A DNA stretch of 64,000 nt from an uncultured Pelagibacteraceae bacterium (GCA_902569975.1 CACFWD010000001.1:62001-126000), one strand, 5' to 3'. Numbered from the stretch's first letter, positions 1 through 9,050 are shown. Numbers and translations are program-made. The notes: generated by a model not told the origin, from the sequence alone.

Positions 1-618
1 TATTATGGATCAAATGCAAGTGAACAATATAAATTAGGTAATATTTTTCCCTACATAGATGGTAAAGCATCTATAAGTAGGACAGCAAGGTTTTTTCCAA
101 CTTATTGGATATTTAAACCTGCAATGTTTCTGACATCTTATCTTTTAATTAAATATTGGTTATATAATAAAAATATATTTAAATATTTTGATCATCAAAA
201 TGAAGATGTTAATAAATTTGTTTATTTTGGTATAGCTTCCGCGATTGCTTTAACACTTCATTCTATTTTTTTAGGTATAAAATTTGATAATGATTTATAT
301 AAATTATTTAGGAGAATAATTATGTTTGTGTTTATTATTTTTGAGATAGCTGCTCAAGTATATTTAGTGAAAGTACTTTACTCCACAAAAGATAAAGTAT
401 TAAAATATATAAATCTTACAGTATTAAAATTAAAATTATTTTTAGTCAGCACACTTGTAATTATTGCAGTTATAAGTATCCCAATTATTAGTTTACCAGG
501 TGATAATTTCTTTGGAATAAATTTAAAATATTTAAAACATGCCTTAGAGTGGGACTATTTTATAGGAGTTATAACTTTTTATCTTTTAACTTTTTTTATG
601 TGGAAAAGAATTAATTAA
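1..618 (+). CDS. Hypothetical integral membrane protein, 5' end outside the window
   Basis: The reading frame is open from base 1, so the gene begins upstream and only its last 205 residues are visible. The first ATG in the window (124) is internal. After a soluble stretch ending near [10 protein letters not shown] there are several hydrophobic helices (for example [75 protein letters not shown]), about five or six in all. The protein therefore belongs in the inner membrane. I do not recognise a specific family and see no catalytic motif. Its stop overlaps the stop of convergent mnmA in the sequence TTAATTAA. Confidence 0.7.
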   Translation, partial: YYGSNASEQYKLGNIFPYIDGKASISRTARFFPTYWIFKPAMFLTSYLLIKYWLYNKNIFKYFDHQNEDVNKFVYFGIASAIALTLHSIFLGIKFDNDLYKLFRRIIMFVFIIFEIAAQVYLVKVLYSTKDKVLKYINLTVLKLKLFLVSTLVIIAVISIPIISLPGDNFFGINLKYLKHALEWDYFIGVITFYLLTFFMWKRIN

Positions 619-1733
619 TTTACAATCCATCCTCCACCTAAAACTTTATAACCTTTTTTATCATGATTATAAAAAACACATGCTTGCCCAGGTGAAATCC
701 CGTCTTCAAAATCTTTTAAATTTACTTCGGCTGAATTATTTTGTTTTAAATTAACTCTAGCATTCAATAGTTCTCCTGTTGATCTTACTTTTACTAGAAC
801 ATCTTCATTTAAATACTCTTTATCAACTAGTAAATTCAGATTATCTATTTTTATGATTTTTTTCCCAAGTTTTTCTCTTGGTCCAACAACGATTTCATTT
901 TTTTTGGAATTTATATTTAAGACGTATAAAGGCTCTATATTAGAAACCTTTATCCCTTTTCTTTGTCCAATCGTAAAATTTATAATTCCATCATGTACTC
1001 CTAAAACTTTACCATCAAGATCTTTAATATTCCCTTTCTTAAAAGAGTCAGGTCTAAATTTTCTAATTACCGATGCATAATCTCCATTTGGTACAAAACA
1101 AATATCTTGGCTATCTGGTTTTTCTGCAACATTTAAATTTAATTTTTTAGCAATTAATCTTGTTTCATTTTTAAACATTCCACCTAGTGGAAACCTTAAA
1201 TAATTTAATTGTTCTCTAGTTGTATTGAATAAAAAATAACTTTGATCTCTGTTTTCATCTATTGCACGATACATATTGGTTTCATTACCTTCGGTTATAC
1301 TTTTTACGTAATGTCCAGTAATTAAAGCATCTGCTTTTAACTCTTTTGAGACTTCAAATAAGTCTTTAAATTTTACTGTTTGATTACACTGAACACAAGG
1401 AATAGGTGTTTCACCTTTTAAGTAACTACCAATAAAATTATCAATAACTCCTTGTTTAAATTTATTCTGGAAATATAAAACTTTATGTTCAATATCTAAT
1501 TTGTTTGCGACTCTTTTTGCGTCCATAATATCTTGACCTGAACAGCATTGCTTAGATGAAGCAACTTCCTTTGAATTATCATAGAGTTTTAAGGTTATTC
1601 CAATTACATTGTAACCTTGTTTTTTCATTATTCCGGCAACAGTTGAAGAATCTACTCCACCTGACATTGCAACTACAACAGTTGTATCAGATGGTTTTTT
1701 TTTAAATCCTATAGAGTTTAATTGGTTGTTCAT
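615..1733 (-). CDS. mnmA: tRNA-specific 2-thiouridylase MnmA
   Basis: MnmA puts sulfur on C2 of the wobble uridine (U34) of Lys, Glu and Gln tRNAs in the cytoplasm, after activating the base with ATP. The ATP-pyrophosphatase P-loop SGGVDSS lies at residues 24-30. The two catalytic cysteines are visible: Cys116 in CNQTVKF and Cys212 in SQDICF. Length (372 residues) and the C-terminal beta-barrel ending in [11 protein letters not shown] are typical. The frame stays open to 1811, but homology begins just after the ATG at 1733 (MNNQLN...), and the upstream part would run over the divergent DUF3553 gene, so 1733 is preferred. The gene is convergent with the membrane protein on its left. Confidence 0.95.
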   Translation of the reverse strand: MNNQLNSIGFKKKPSDTTVVVAMSGGVDSSTVAGIMKKQGYNVIGITLKLYDNSKEVASSKQCCSGQDIMDAKRVANKLDIEHKVLYFQNKFKQGVIDNFIGSYLKGETPIPCVQCNQTVKFKDLFEVSKELKADALITGHYVKSITEGNETNMYRAIDENRDQSYFLFNTTREQLNYLRFPLGGMFKNETRLIAKKLNLNVAEKPDSQDICFVPNGDYASVIRKFRPDSFKKGNIKDLDGKVLGVHDGIINFTIGQRKGIKVSNIEPLYVLNINSKKNEIVVGPREKLGKKIIKIDNLNLLVDKEYLNEDVLVKVRSTGELLNARVNLKQNNSAEVNLKDFEDGISPGQACVFYNHDKKGYKVLGGGWIVN

Positions 1734-1773
1734 TAACTGGTATTTATACTTATTTCTAATATAAGTTAAATAA

Positions 1774-1950
1774 ATGATATTTGATTTTGAGCCTGGTGAC
1801 AAAGTAATCAATCCGTCTGCTAAAGAGTGGGGTATTGGGCAAGTTCAGTCGATTATTAAGGAAAAAGTAACAGTAAATTTTCAAAATGTTGGAAAAAAAG
1901 TAATTAATTCAAATAACATAAAATTACAAAAAATAAATGATGGAAATTAA
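1774..1950 (+). CDS. DUF3553 family small protein
   Basis: A 58-residue gene, short enough to be lost by a 60-residue cutoff. It starts [10 protein letters not shown], followed by [10 protein letters not shown] and [13 protein letters not shown]. This matches the pattern of DUF3553 proteins of alphaproteobacteria (a gxGDxVxhPxxpeWGxGqVqs core resembling a small SH3-like barrel, as in CarD/UvrD C-terminal modules). The function is unknown; a nucleic acid or RNA polymerase contact has been suggested for similar folds but cannot be shown here. It overlaps the next gene by 14 bases, so the two are probably translated together, and it is divergent from mnmA with 40 bases between the starts. Confidence 0.8.
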   Translation: MIFDFEPGDKVINPSAKEWGIGQVQSIIKEKVTVNFQNVGKKVINSNNIKLQKINDGN

Positions 1951-2710
1951 TATTGAAAAAATAGTAAGAGATTTAATTGATACTTTTTTAAATGCAGGAG
2001 AAATTTCAATTAAGTTAAGAAAAGATGGGCTTATAAAAAAAATTAAATCTGATAATACACCAGTAAGTAATGGTGATATGGAGGTAAATAAAATAATCAT
2101 TAAAAAACTTAAAGAATTAACTCCGTCAATTCCTATTATTTCAGAGGAAACACCTGAGAATAAATTAACAAAAAACCTTAAAAATTTTTGGCTAGTTGAC
2201 CCTATTGATGGAACTTATGATTATATAAATAATTTAGATGAATTTACAATTAATGCAGGATTAATTTTAGATAACAAGCCAGCTGCAGGATTAATTTGTG
2301 CACCAGCAAAGAAAAGAATGTTTTTTTCTTATGGAATTGATAATGCTTATGAACTTATAGATGGAAAAGAAATTAAACTTGATGGATCAAAAAACTTTAA
2401 TAAATCTAAAATTAAATTTGTATCTTATTCGGATAAAATAAAGCCAGAAATTCAGAAAATATTTAATAAGTTGAATGTTAAAGAATACACAAGAATGAAG
2501 AGTTCATTGAAATTTTGTGTAATTGCTTCAGGAGAATTCGATGGGTATGTAGCTGAACCAAGAGCATGTGAATGGGATATAGCTGCAGGTCATGCAATTT
2601 TGAAACATTCTGGAGGTTCAGTAACTGATTTTGAAAATAATGAAATTATTTATGGTAAAAAAGATTTTAAAAACCCAAGTCTTATTTTAAAAAGTAGTAA
2701 AATAATATAA
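1937..2710 (+). CDS. cysQ: Inositol monophosphatase family protein, CysQ-like 3'(2'),5'-bisphosphate nucleotidase
   Basis: A magnesium-dependent phosphatase of the inositol monophosphatase superfamily; CysQ members hydrolyse 3'-phosphoadenosine 5'-phosphate to AMP. The metal-binding motifs are intact: SEE at residues 69-71, DPIDGT at 88-93 and WDIAAGHA at 213-220. The 257-residue length fits CysQ. Two ATGs stand in tandem at 1937 and 1940 and either could be used. The start lies inside the end of the DUF3553 gene, and the stop shares a base with the start of the small gene that follows (TAATG), so this is a three-gene operon. The exact substrate (PAP versus an inositol or sugar phosphate) is inferred from family resemblance. 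Confidence 0.85.
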   Translation: MMEINIEKIVRDLIDTFLNAGEISIKLRKDGLIKKIKSDNTPVSNGDMEVNKIIIKKLKELTPSIPIISEETPENKLTKNLKNFWLVDPIDGTYDYINNLDEFTINAGLILDNKPAAGLICAPAKKRMFFSYGIDNAYELIDGKEIKLDGSKNFNKSKIKFVSYSDKIKPEIQKIFNKLNVKEYTRMKSSLKFCVIASGEFDGYVAEPRACEWDIAAGHAILKHSGGSVTDFENNEIIYGKKDFKNPSLILKSSKII

Positions 2711-2850
2711 TGGATGAACAGCTTAGAATTATTTTAATTATCATTGTAACAGTATCTATTTTTGGATTACTGGTATTTGTATTTGTAAGAAACTATGTAA
2801 AAAATAAAATTGATTATCTTGTTAAAAAAGAAAAAAAAAAGTTAAAGTAA
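2710..2850 (+). CDS. 46-residue single-pass membrane protein
   Basis: A very short gene that begins in the TAATG overlap with the cysQ stop. It encodes a short N-terminus (MDEQLR), one hydrophobic helix (IILIIIVTVSIFGLLVFVFV) and a strongly basic tail (VKNKIDYLVKKEKKKLK). This is the layout of a single-pass protein with the tail in the cytoplasm by the positive-inside rule. It runs nine bases into the end of convergent recX. The tight coupling to cysQ and the clean membrane topology argue that it is real; the function is not recognised. Confidence 0.6.
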   Translation: MDEQLRIILIIIVTVSIFGLLVFVFVRNYVKNKIDYLVKKEKKKLK

Positions 2851-3405
2851 GTTAATTATTTTTAGATAATCATTTTTTTCAACATCCATTACTTTTTTTG
2901 AAGTTTCAAAACTAAAACCATTACGAGCTAATAGTGATATATCTTTTTTATAAAATAATGACCTGTTATCTTCAGTTCTGGCAGGACCTATTCTTTTTTT
3001 TTTACATAATTTTATTGCTGAAAAAAAATCTTGATCAGAATTTTCATTAGTGATTTTATCAACTGTCTCTTTTATGAATTGATTATTTATACCTTTTCCA
3101 ATCAAATAATTTCTAATTTTATTTATTGAATTTCCTCTTCGGATCATGCTTTTAGCTTTACTTTCTGAGTAAAATTTATCATTAATAAATTTATTTTTTT
3201 CTAAATCTGATAAAACAATATCAATTAGATTTTTTACGTCCTCCTTTTTAACATTTGACACTGAAATTTTTAAATATTTTTTCAAAAGATAGGTTTTTAG
3301 CTGTTGTTTTGATGGTGCATACTTCTCTACGTAGGCAAAAGCAAAATTGCGCATCTCATCTACAGTAACTTTTAATGTTTTTTTTCTGTTTCTTATAGGA
3401 ATCAT
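2842..3405 (-). CDS. recX: RecX-like regulator of RecA
   Basis: RecX binds RecA filaments and inhibits their strand-exchange and coprotease activity. The 187-residue protein shows the typical three-helix repeats: AFAYVEKYAPSKQQLKTYLLKK near residues 27-48, then FINDKFYSESKAKSMIRRGNS, then IRNYLIGKGINNQFIKETVD. This matches the RecX pattern of Y-L-x-R-x-x-S and rG-xxkIxxeLxxKGI. The C-terminal part is more divergent. recA itself is not adjacent in this window. The start is divergent to the ABA4-like gene with 28 bases between them. Confidence 0.8.
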   Translation of the reverse strand: MIPIRNRKKTLKVTVDEMRNFAFAYVEKYAPSKQQLKTYLLKKYLKISVSNVKKEDVKNLIDIVLSDLEKNKFINDKFYSESKAKSMIRRGNSINKIRNYLIGKGINNQFIKETVDKITNENSDQDFFSAIKLCKKKRIGPARTEDNRSLFYKKDISLLARNGFSFETSKKVMDVEKNDYLKIINLL

Positions 3406-3433
3406 AATAAGATTTATTATAATACTTTTAATA

Positions 3434-3907
3434 ATGATCGAACAAATTTATAGTTACTTTACAATTGAAACACTTTACTTTTGGATAAATATTGGAGTTT
3501 TGCCTTTTTGGCTACTTATTATTTTTTTTCCTCAGTCTCATCTTTGCAGATATCTAGCAACTTCGATATTTCCAATCTTTTTACTAAGTGGAGCTTATAT
3601 ATTCATATTATACAAAGCCTATTTAGGATCATTTAATTTCGAAAATAATTTTAGTCTCTACTTAGGAATAAATTATATATCTGAACTATTTCAAGATGAT
3701 TACTATTTGTTAATGTTTTGGACACATTTTGTATCCATTAATTTATTTATAGGCGGATGGATGATTAATGATGCTCAAAAATTTTCTATGAATAAAATCT
3801 TATTAGCATTTCCTTTAATTATTACATACTTAATTGGTCCAATCGGTATATTTATTTATTGGGTAATTAAAATTTTTTATGCAAAAAATCTAAATCTCCA
3901 CAAATAA
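3434..3907 (+). CDS. ABA4-like (DUF4281) membrane protein
   Basis: A 157-residue protein with four hydrophobic helices. The signature of the ABA4/DUF4281 family is visible: an opening FWINIGVLPFWLLIIFFP, and late in the protein WTHFVSINLFIGGWMINDA, which corresponds to the family's W-x-H-...-DLFVGrWi-x-D motif. Plant ABA4 is needed for neoxanthin formation; bacterial members have no proven role. The open frame extends upstream to 3347, but the extension would overlap the recX start, and family resemblance begins at the ATG at 3434. No carotenoid gene lies nearby. Confidence 0.75.
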   Translation: MIEQIYSYFTIETLYFWINIGVLPFWLLIIFFPQSHLCRYLATSIFPIFLLSGAYIFILYKAYLGSFNFENNFSLYLGINYISELFQDDYYLLMFWTHFVSINLFIGGWMINDAQKFSMNKILLAFPLIITYLIGPIGIFIYWVIKIFYAKNLNLHK

Positions 3908-3911
3908 ATTT

Positions 3912-4718
3912 TTAATGATTTTTGCTTATAATAATTAACCTGTTATCATCATCTTTTGATCTTTTGGGAGTGTTTAAATTAAAAAAGTGTACAGTATATT
4001 TTTTTTTCAAAATCGAAAAATAATTTTTATATAATATCATGTCCTTTAAACTCACATCCTCAATAATATAAAATCCGTTTCTAGCAAGACATTCAATTGT
4101 ATTTTCGAAAAATATTTTTCCAGCTTCAAATTCATGAAGTCCATCATCAATTATGATATCTGCAGAATTTTTTTTAACATTAGCTTTAGATATAAATTGA
4201 GAAATTGATAATTTATTTGTTTGATCGCACTGGTATGTTTGAATTCTTTCCTCTGAAAAAAGAATATTGTTGTCAATATCAACACCAATAATATTTGCGT
4301 TATTAAAAAAATCACGCCACATTCTTAAACTTGCACCTGGTTTTCCTTTTATACCCATTGAGGATGGAATGTCAGGATTGTTTGTACCGATACCACATTC
4401 AATTAATAATTTCACGTCCTCCTTTTTAAGTTTAAAAATTAATTCATATATATCAGCATAATTATGAGCTAACCAATTGTATGGTTTAATTTGCTCAGAT
4501 GACTCGCCTTTATCACTTCCATATTTTTCACACAATACATTAATTTCAGAATTAAAATTTTTATTGTATTGAGTAAAATAATTATAACTAAAATCATTTA
4601 TTTTATGATTAATAGATATCTTTTTATAAAAGAAAATTTTATAAAATTTTTTAAGCTTTCCAAAAAAAATAATTTTATCAATCTTATCAAGAAAAATTTT
4701 TAACATTTTTAATATCAA
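3912..4718 (-). CDS. Class I SAM-dependent methyltransferase, probably acting on a sugar
   Basis: The central region carries a Rossmann-type SAM fold: LLIECGIGTNN as motif I, ANIIGVDIDNNIL with the acidic residue after strand 2, and SADIIIDDGLHEFEAG. The last segment, with DDGLH, and the opening YGSDKGES resemble the MycE/ElmM group of macrolide and tetracenomycin sugar O-methyltransferases, which use the Asp-Asp pair and a His for metal and catalysis. It overlaps the glycosyltransferase that precedes it by four bases (ATGA), so the two are co-translated. A role in modifying an exported glycan is inferred from that context. Confidence 0.75.
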   Translation of the reverse strand: MILKMLKIFLDKIDKIIFFGKLKKFYKIFFYKKISINHKINDFSYNYFTQYNKNFNSEINVLCEKYGSDKGESSEQIKPYNWLAHNYADIYELIFKLKKEDVKLLIECGIGTNNPDIPSSMGIKGKPGASLRMWRDFFNNANIIGVDIDNNILFSEERIQTYQCDQTNKLSISQFISKANVKKNSADIIIDDGLHEFEAGKIFFENTIECLARNGFYIIEDVSLKDMILYKNYFSILKKKYTVHFFNLNTPKRSKDDDNRLIIISKNH

Positions 4719-5875
4719 ACCTTTAACGAGCTTATAATTCTATTTAAACTTTTAAAATGTCGAAATTTTGTATAATTCATTGCTTTTTTTAAAACTTTTT
4801 TTTTTTTCTTATCTTTTTTTTCCTCATTTGTCATTTCAGCTTGTTTAAAAATTCTCAAAAAATCTTCTAAATTATTTGACTCAAAAATAAAACCTCCGCT
4901 TCCATTATCTAATATTTCTCTTGGCCCATTGGGGCAATCTGAGGAAATAATTGAAGTTTTAGAAAATGCTGCCTCTAATAATACAAACCCTGGATCTTCC
5001 CATTTTGAAGTTAAAACAAAATATTTAGCATGTTTTAAATATTTAAACACATTTTGAACATGGCCCAAAAAAAGAATATTTTTATCTATATTTAATTTCA
5101 TAGTTAAAGACTTTAATTTTTTCTCAAGTTCTCCATCTCCCAATAAAACTAAAAAAAAATTCTTATCTATTTCAAGAATTTTTTTGAATGCTTTAATTAA
5201 AAATATTTGATTTTTTTGGTCTACAAATCGACCAATATTAAGAATATATTTTTTATTTTCTAAATTATTTTCTAATTTTTCTTTTGTTAAAATATTAAAT
5301 TTGGAAACTTCTAAGATCGGATCATTAAGAACATAACATTTTTTCTTATCAAAAATTTTATTATTTATTAAATAATCATGGGTGTCTTCTGTTGGGCACA
5401 TAATCGCAGATAGTTTTTTATTTGAAAATTTCCAAAGAAAATTTCTAAAAATATTTAATTTGGGGTAGCCAGATATTCTTAATACAAACTTACATTTAAA
5501 ATTGAATAAAATTAATAATATTAATGGTAAAGCTGAAATTAAATGAATTATGAATATATCTGTTTCATTTCTACTTTTAAGAAATCTATAAAGTTTAAGA
5601 AATGAAACACAGCTTATAAGTAAATAAGAAATTCTACTTTTAATAAATGAGTTTCTTGGCAAGTTTGAGTAAAAAGTCCTTGAATTAATCAAATTAATTA
5701 ATTGAATTCCTTTGCTTTTGATGTAGTCCTCATGTTCATTCCATTCACCAACAATATTTAAAATTTGTGGATTTAAATTATTTTTGGAATATTGTTTGAC
5801 TGAAGTTGCTGAATTTAAAACTGCTTGAACAGTTGCTACTTTTGATAAATAAGGGCACCAATATAATAAATTCAT
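4715..5875 (-). CDS. Glycosyltransferase, GT4 family
   Basis: A two-domain GT-B glycosyltransferase of 386 residues. The C-terminal donor-binding half is clear: KKYILNIGRFVDQKNQ, LVLLGDGELEKKLK, ILFLGHVQNVFKYLKHAKYFVLTS and WEDPGFVLLEAAFSKTSIISSDCPNGPREIL, the last carrying the EX7E-like nucleotide-sugar motif. The N-terminus (MNLLYWCPYLSKVATVQAVLNSA) is a typical acceptor-domain start, so the ATG at 5875 is likely right. It is the first gene of a two-gene minus-strand unit with the methyltransferase. Its start codon is only 18 bases from the divergent start of the next glycosyltransferase. Confidence 0.85.
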   Translation of the reverse strand: MNLLYWCPYLSKVATVQAVLNSATSVKQYSKNNLNPQILNIVGEWNEHEDYIKSKGIQLINLINSRTFYSNLPRNSFIKSRISYLLISCVSFLKLYRFLKSRNETDIFIIHLISALPLILLILFNFKCKFVLRISGYPKLNIFRNFLWKFSNKKLSAIMCPTEDTHDYLINNKIFDKKKCYVLNDPILEVSKFNILTKEKLENNLENKKYILNIGRFVDQKNQIFLIKAFKKILEIDKNFFLVLLGDGELEKKLKSLTMKLNIDKNILFLGHVQNVFKYLKHAKYFVLTSKWEDPGFVLLEAAFSKTSIISSDCPNGPREILDNGSGGFIFESNNLEDFLRIFKQAEMTNEEKKDKKKKKVLKKAMNYTKFRHFKSLNRIISSLKV

Positions 5876-5893
5876 GTTAAATTAATACAATTT

Positions 5894-6985
5894 ATGAACG
5901 TAAAACAAAACATATTTTTTTTTCTTCCAAACTTTATTATTGGTGGAGCTAGCAGATCAATATTAAATATTTGTAAATTAATTAAAAATAGTAATAACAC
6001 GATTAGTGTGATTTCTCTCGGTAAAAATCAATACAAAAGTTATTTTAATAAAATAAAAGTAAACGTAATTGAGCTTGAACAAAAAAAAACAATATTTGCT
6101 ATTTTTAAGATATATTCAATCTTAAAAAAACAATCAGTTAAAAAAAAAACAATTTTTGTTTCTAATATAAATTATGCAAATGTTTTAAGCTGTATTTTTT
6201 TTAATAATTTAAGAAATTTTAAATTAATTTTAATTGAAAGAACTCCTTTACAAGAATTAAGAATTTTTTTTAATTTAAAAGACTTTTTTAAAAAAAATTT
6301 TATTTATTTTTTAATAAAAATTTTTTATAAAAAAGCTGATATAATTATTGGAAATTCTTTTGGTGTTTCCTCTTTCATTAAATCTAAGCTTAATTTACCT
6401 ATTCAAACAATTTATCCAATTATAAATTATAAAAAAGTTAAAAAAAAATATAACAATAAACTCCAAATATCCTGGATTGGAAGAGATTCAAATGAAAAGA
6501 GAATTTTAGATTTTTTAAAAAGTTTAAGTCTAATTAAAAATAAAGATATTACAATTAATATCGTTTGTGATCAAAATATAAAAATTAAATATAAAAGTTT
6601 AATTAATATAAAAAATTTTAAAAAAATTAATTTTTATCAATATAGTCTTGTAAAAAATTTTATTGAAAATATATATAAAAAAACTGATATTTATGTAAGT
6701 ACATCTGTATTTGAGGGATTTCCAAATACTATAGTTGAAGCAGTTTTAAATAAATGTTTGGTTATAACAAGCGATAGTTATGGTGGATGTAGAGATATTA
6801 TAAAAAATAATAATCATGGATTACTATTTAAAACTAAAGATTATGAAGAACTCGCTAAAAAAATTAATTTTGCTTTAAATAATTTTAAAGATTGTAAAAA
6901 AAAAATTGATAATGCTAACAAGGCTTTATTGAGGAAAAGTAAAAAATATAATAACAAATATAAAAAATTATTTAATTCAATCTAA
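5894..6985 (+). CDS. Glycosyltransferase, GT4 family
   Basis: A 363-residue GT-B enzyme. The N-terminal loop LPNFIIGGASRSILNICK is the acceptor-domain glycine motif. The C-terminal half has LQISWIGRDSNEKRILDFLKSL, DIYVSTSVFEGFPNTIVEAVLNK, which is the E-x7-E donor motif of GT4, and VITSDSYGGCRDIIKNNNHGLLF. The gene is extremely AT-rich, with long runs of Lys, Asn and Ile, more so than the metabolic genes around it. This is common in glycan islands. No sugar specificity can be read from the sequence. It is followed after 12 bases by the DsbA-fold isomerase. Confidence 0.85.
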   Translation: MNVKQNIFFFLPNFIIGGASRSILNICKLIKNSNNTISVISLGKNQYKSYFNKIKVNVIELEQKKTIFAIFKIYSILKKQSVKKKTIFVSNINYANVLSCIFFNNLRNFKLILIERTPLQELRIFFNLKDFFKKNFIYFLIKIFYKKADIIIGNSFGVSSFIKSKLNLPIQTIYPIINYKKVKKKYNNKLQISWIGRDSNEKRILDFLKSLSLIKNKDITINIVCDQNIKIKYKSLINIKNFKKINFYQYSLVKNFIENIYKKTDIYVSTSVFEGFPNTIVEAVLNKCLVITSDSYGGCRDIIKNNNHGLLFKTKDYEELAKKINFALNNFKDCKKKIDNANKALLRKSKKYNNKYKKLFNSI

Positions 6986-6997
6986 TGATAAATCTTT

Positions 6998-7582
6998 ATG
7001 TCTAAAGCAATCGATTTTTATTTTGATATAATTAGTCCTTACTCCTATATCGCGCACAAAAAAATTAAAAAAAATAACGAAGTTTTATTTAATTATAAGC
7101 CAATCTTATTGGGAGGGCTTCATAAAATAGCTAATATTACTGCACCTGCATTCAATTATCTCAAAATGAAAAATATGAAAAATGATTGTGAGTTAGTATC
7201 AAAAAAAAATAATATTAAATTTAAATGGAATGAAAAATTTCCAATAAACTCACTTTATATAATGAGAGGATATTTAGTTTTAGATGAAGATAAAAAAAAA
7301 AAATATTTAGATAAATTTTTTGATGCTTATTGGAGAGATAATATAGACCTTTCAATTAAAGATAATCTTAATCAAATATTAAAATTTTTAGATATAGATC
7401 CAGGTTTATTTTTTAAGGATATACAAAATGAGGAAATAAAAGAGGAATTAAAGCAGTTGACAGCTAAAGCATTTAATAATGAGGTTTTTGGTGCTCCAAC
7501 CTTTATTTACGATAACAAGATTTTCTGGGGTCAAGACCGATTAGAGTATGCAATTGAGGAATTTCTCACTAAAAACAACTAA
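6998..7582 (+). CDS. 2-hydroxychromene-2-carboxylate isomerase-like protein (DsbA fold)
   Basis: A 194-residue thioredoxin-fold protein of the kappa-GST/HCCA isomerase type. The N-terminus AIDFYFDIISPYSYIAHKK matches the family's ydFyfDfiSPysYla motif, with Ser in place of the DsbA redox cysteines. The C-terminus FGAPTFIYDNKIFWGQDRLEYAIEEFL is the conserved GvPtfvv-fwGqDRl end. HCCA isomerases act with glutathione on naphthalene-derived substrates. In an organism of this kind the real substrate is unknown and no aromatic pathway is nearby, so a glutathione-linked general role is the more cautious reading. Confidence 0.85.
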   Translation: MSKAIDFYFDIISPYSYIAHKKIKKNNEVLFNYKPILLGGLHKIANITAPAFNYLKMKNMKNDCELVSKKNNIKFKWNEKFPINSLYIMRGYLVLDEDKKKKYLDKFFDAYWRDNIDLSIKDNLNQILKFLDIDPGLFFKDIQNEEIKEELKQLTAKAFNNEVFGAPTFIYDNKIFWGQDRLEYAIEEFLTKNN

Positions 7583-7585
7583 CTG

Positions 7586-8569
7586 ATGATTAAAAAAATT
7601 TTTATTAAGTTAGCACGACTAATGGGTTATGAGATAATAGATCAAAATAACTTTGTTTCACCAACATTAAATAAAGAATTAAATGAGGATCTATCAGATT
7701 TCAACAATCAATCTATAATTCTACCTCTTGGCAAAATAAAAATTACAAGAAAAATTAATTCTTTATTAATAGTTTTTAGAACAAACACTTCTGTAGAAAT
7801 TTGGGACCAAAATAAAAAAAGATTATTTGAGTATCCAAAAATAGAATATTCAACTAGATCTCTTAATTCATTAATAAAATCTATTAAATTTTTAAGGAAA
7901 AAATTACCTGAAATAAGTGTAGAATTAGTTATTTTAGATGATAACTCTAAAAATGAAAATCTTGAAAAAATTAAGAAAATATCCCAACAAGAAAAAAATG
8001 TTAAAATTATATCTCTTGATCACAATGAATATAAAAAAATTATTAAAGAACAAAAATCTATTGAAACATTTTCAAATCTTGCAAGTTTATTAAAATCTTT
8101 TGAAATAGGAAAAGATAAAGGTGAAGATTTAGTTTTTTTTGTTGAAGATGATTACTTACATTTTGAGTCCATGCTTGAAGAAATGATTTCTTCATTTCAA
8201 AGAATTGCCTCACAATTGAATAAAGATATTTTTATGAGTCCTTCAGATTATCCGTATCTGTATATGAACAATGAGAAAACAAATATACTAATAGGTAATA
8301 AACGTCATTGGAGAACTATAAATAAAACTTTATGTACTTTTCTAACCTCTAAAAAATTAATCAATCATTATTGGGATAATTTCAGAAATTCTTGTATTGA
8401 TCGTCATGACCCATTTGAAAAACATTTAAATGAAATATACAAAAAAGAAATTTGTATCTCTCCGATTAAAAGTCTTTCGCTTCATTTAACAAATATTAAT
8501 TCTAGTTATGGATTAGCTCCTTTTATAAACTATAAAGAATTGTGGGAAGAAAATAGATTTGAAGATTAA
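7586..8569 (+). CDS. Glycosyltransferase-like protein (GT2-type core)
   Basis: A 327-residue protein. Residues about 45-160 look like a GT-A fold: SLLIVFRTNTS, a helix rich in basic residues, VELVILDDNSKNENLEKI as strand plus Asp pair, and later EDLVFFVEDDYLHFESMLEEM, where EDD is a candidate DXD-type metal and nucleotide-sugar motif. The downstream part, with MSPSDYPYLYM and DRHDPFEKHLNEIY, I cannot match. It lies in the glycan island and ends 11 bases inside the bcp gene. A transferase role is likely, but the class assignment is by motif only. Confidence 0.6.
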   Translation: MIKKIFIKLARLMGYEIIDQNNFVSPTLNKELNEDLSDFNNQSIILPLGKIKITRKINSLLIVFRTNTSVEIWDQNKKRLFEYPKIEYSTRSLNSLIKSIKFLRKKLPEISVELVILDDNSKNENLEKIKKISQQEKNVKIISLDHNEYKKIIKEQKSIETFSNLASLLKSFEIGKDKGEDLVFFVEDDYLHFESMLEEMISSFQRIASQLNKDIFMSPSDYPYLYMNNEKTNILIGNKRHWRTINKTLCTFLTSKKLINHYWDNFRNSCIDRHDPFEKHLNEIYKKEICISPIKSLSLHLTNINSSYGLAPFINYKELWEENRFED

Positions 8570-9029
8570 AGAGAAAATAAAAGCTCCTTTGTTTAGATTA
8601 AATTCTACAAATAAATACGAATATTCTCTTAAAAACTCTTTAGGAAAGTATGTAGTAATTTATTTTTACCCTAAAGATGATACTCCAGGTTGTTCAATTG
8701 AGACAAATGATTTTAACAAGCTTCTGAGTAGATTTAAAAAACTAAATTGTGATTTGTATGGTATTTCAAAAGATACCTTAAAAAGTCATGATAAATTCAG
8801 AGAAAAATATAAAATTAAGTTCGATTTGTTATCAGACGAAAGTTTAAAAACAATAAAGAAATACAATGTTTGGGGTAAAAAAAAATTTATGGGTCGTGAA
8901 TTCATGGGTATTTTAAGAACTACATTTTTAATTGACCCTAAAGGAAAAATTTTAAAAATTTGGAAAAATGTGAAAGTAAAAGGTCATGCTAAAGAAGTTT
9001 TAGATACTTTAAATTCTCTAACTAAATAA
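8559..9029 (+). CDS. bcp: Thiol peroxidase BCP (peroxiredoxin Q) lacking the usual resolving cysteine
   Basis: BCP reduces hydrogen peroxide and organic peroxides in the cytoplasm. The peroxidatic cysteine is Cys45 in YPKDDTPGCSIE, and Arg115 or a nearby arginine in ILRTTFLID completes the site. In most BCPs a resolving cysteine follows five residues later (PGCxxExC); here that position is Asn50 and the only other cysteine nearby is Cys64. The protein may therefore work as a 1-Cys enzyme or use another thiol. The start is a TTG at 8559 inside the previous gene. A strong hairpin terminator follows directly. Confidence 0.85.
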   Translation: MKIKEKIKAPLFRLNSTNKYEYSLKNSLGKYVVIYFYPKDDTPGCSIETNDFNKLLSRFKKLNCDLYGISKDTLKSHDKFREKYKIKFDLLSDESLKTIKKYNVWGKKKFMGREFMGILRTTFLIDPKGKILKIWKNVKVKGHAKEVLDTLNSLTK

Positions 9030-9030
9030 A

Positions 9031-9050
9031 AAAGGCCCCGAAGGGCCTTT
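9031..9050 (+). terminator. Rho-independent terminator after bcp
   Basis: A perfect 8 bp stem AAAGGCCC / GGGCCTTT with a CGAA loop begins one base after the bcp stop codon and is followed by ATTTATT. It is the clearest GC-rich hairpin in the first 10 kb and closes the plus-strand glycan/bcp run. Confidence 0.85.
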
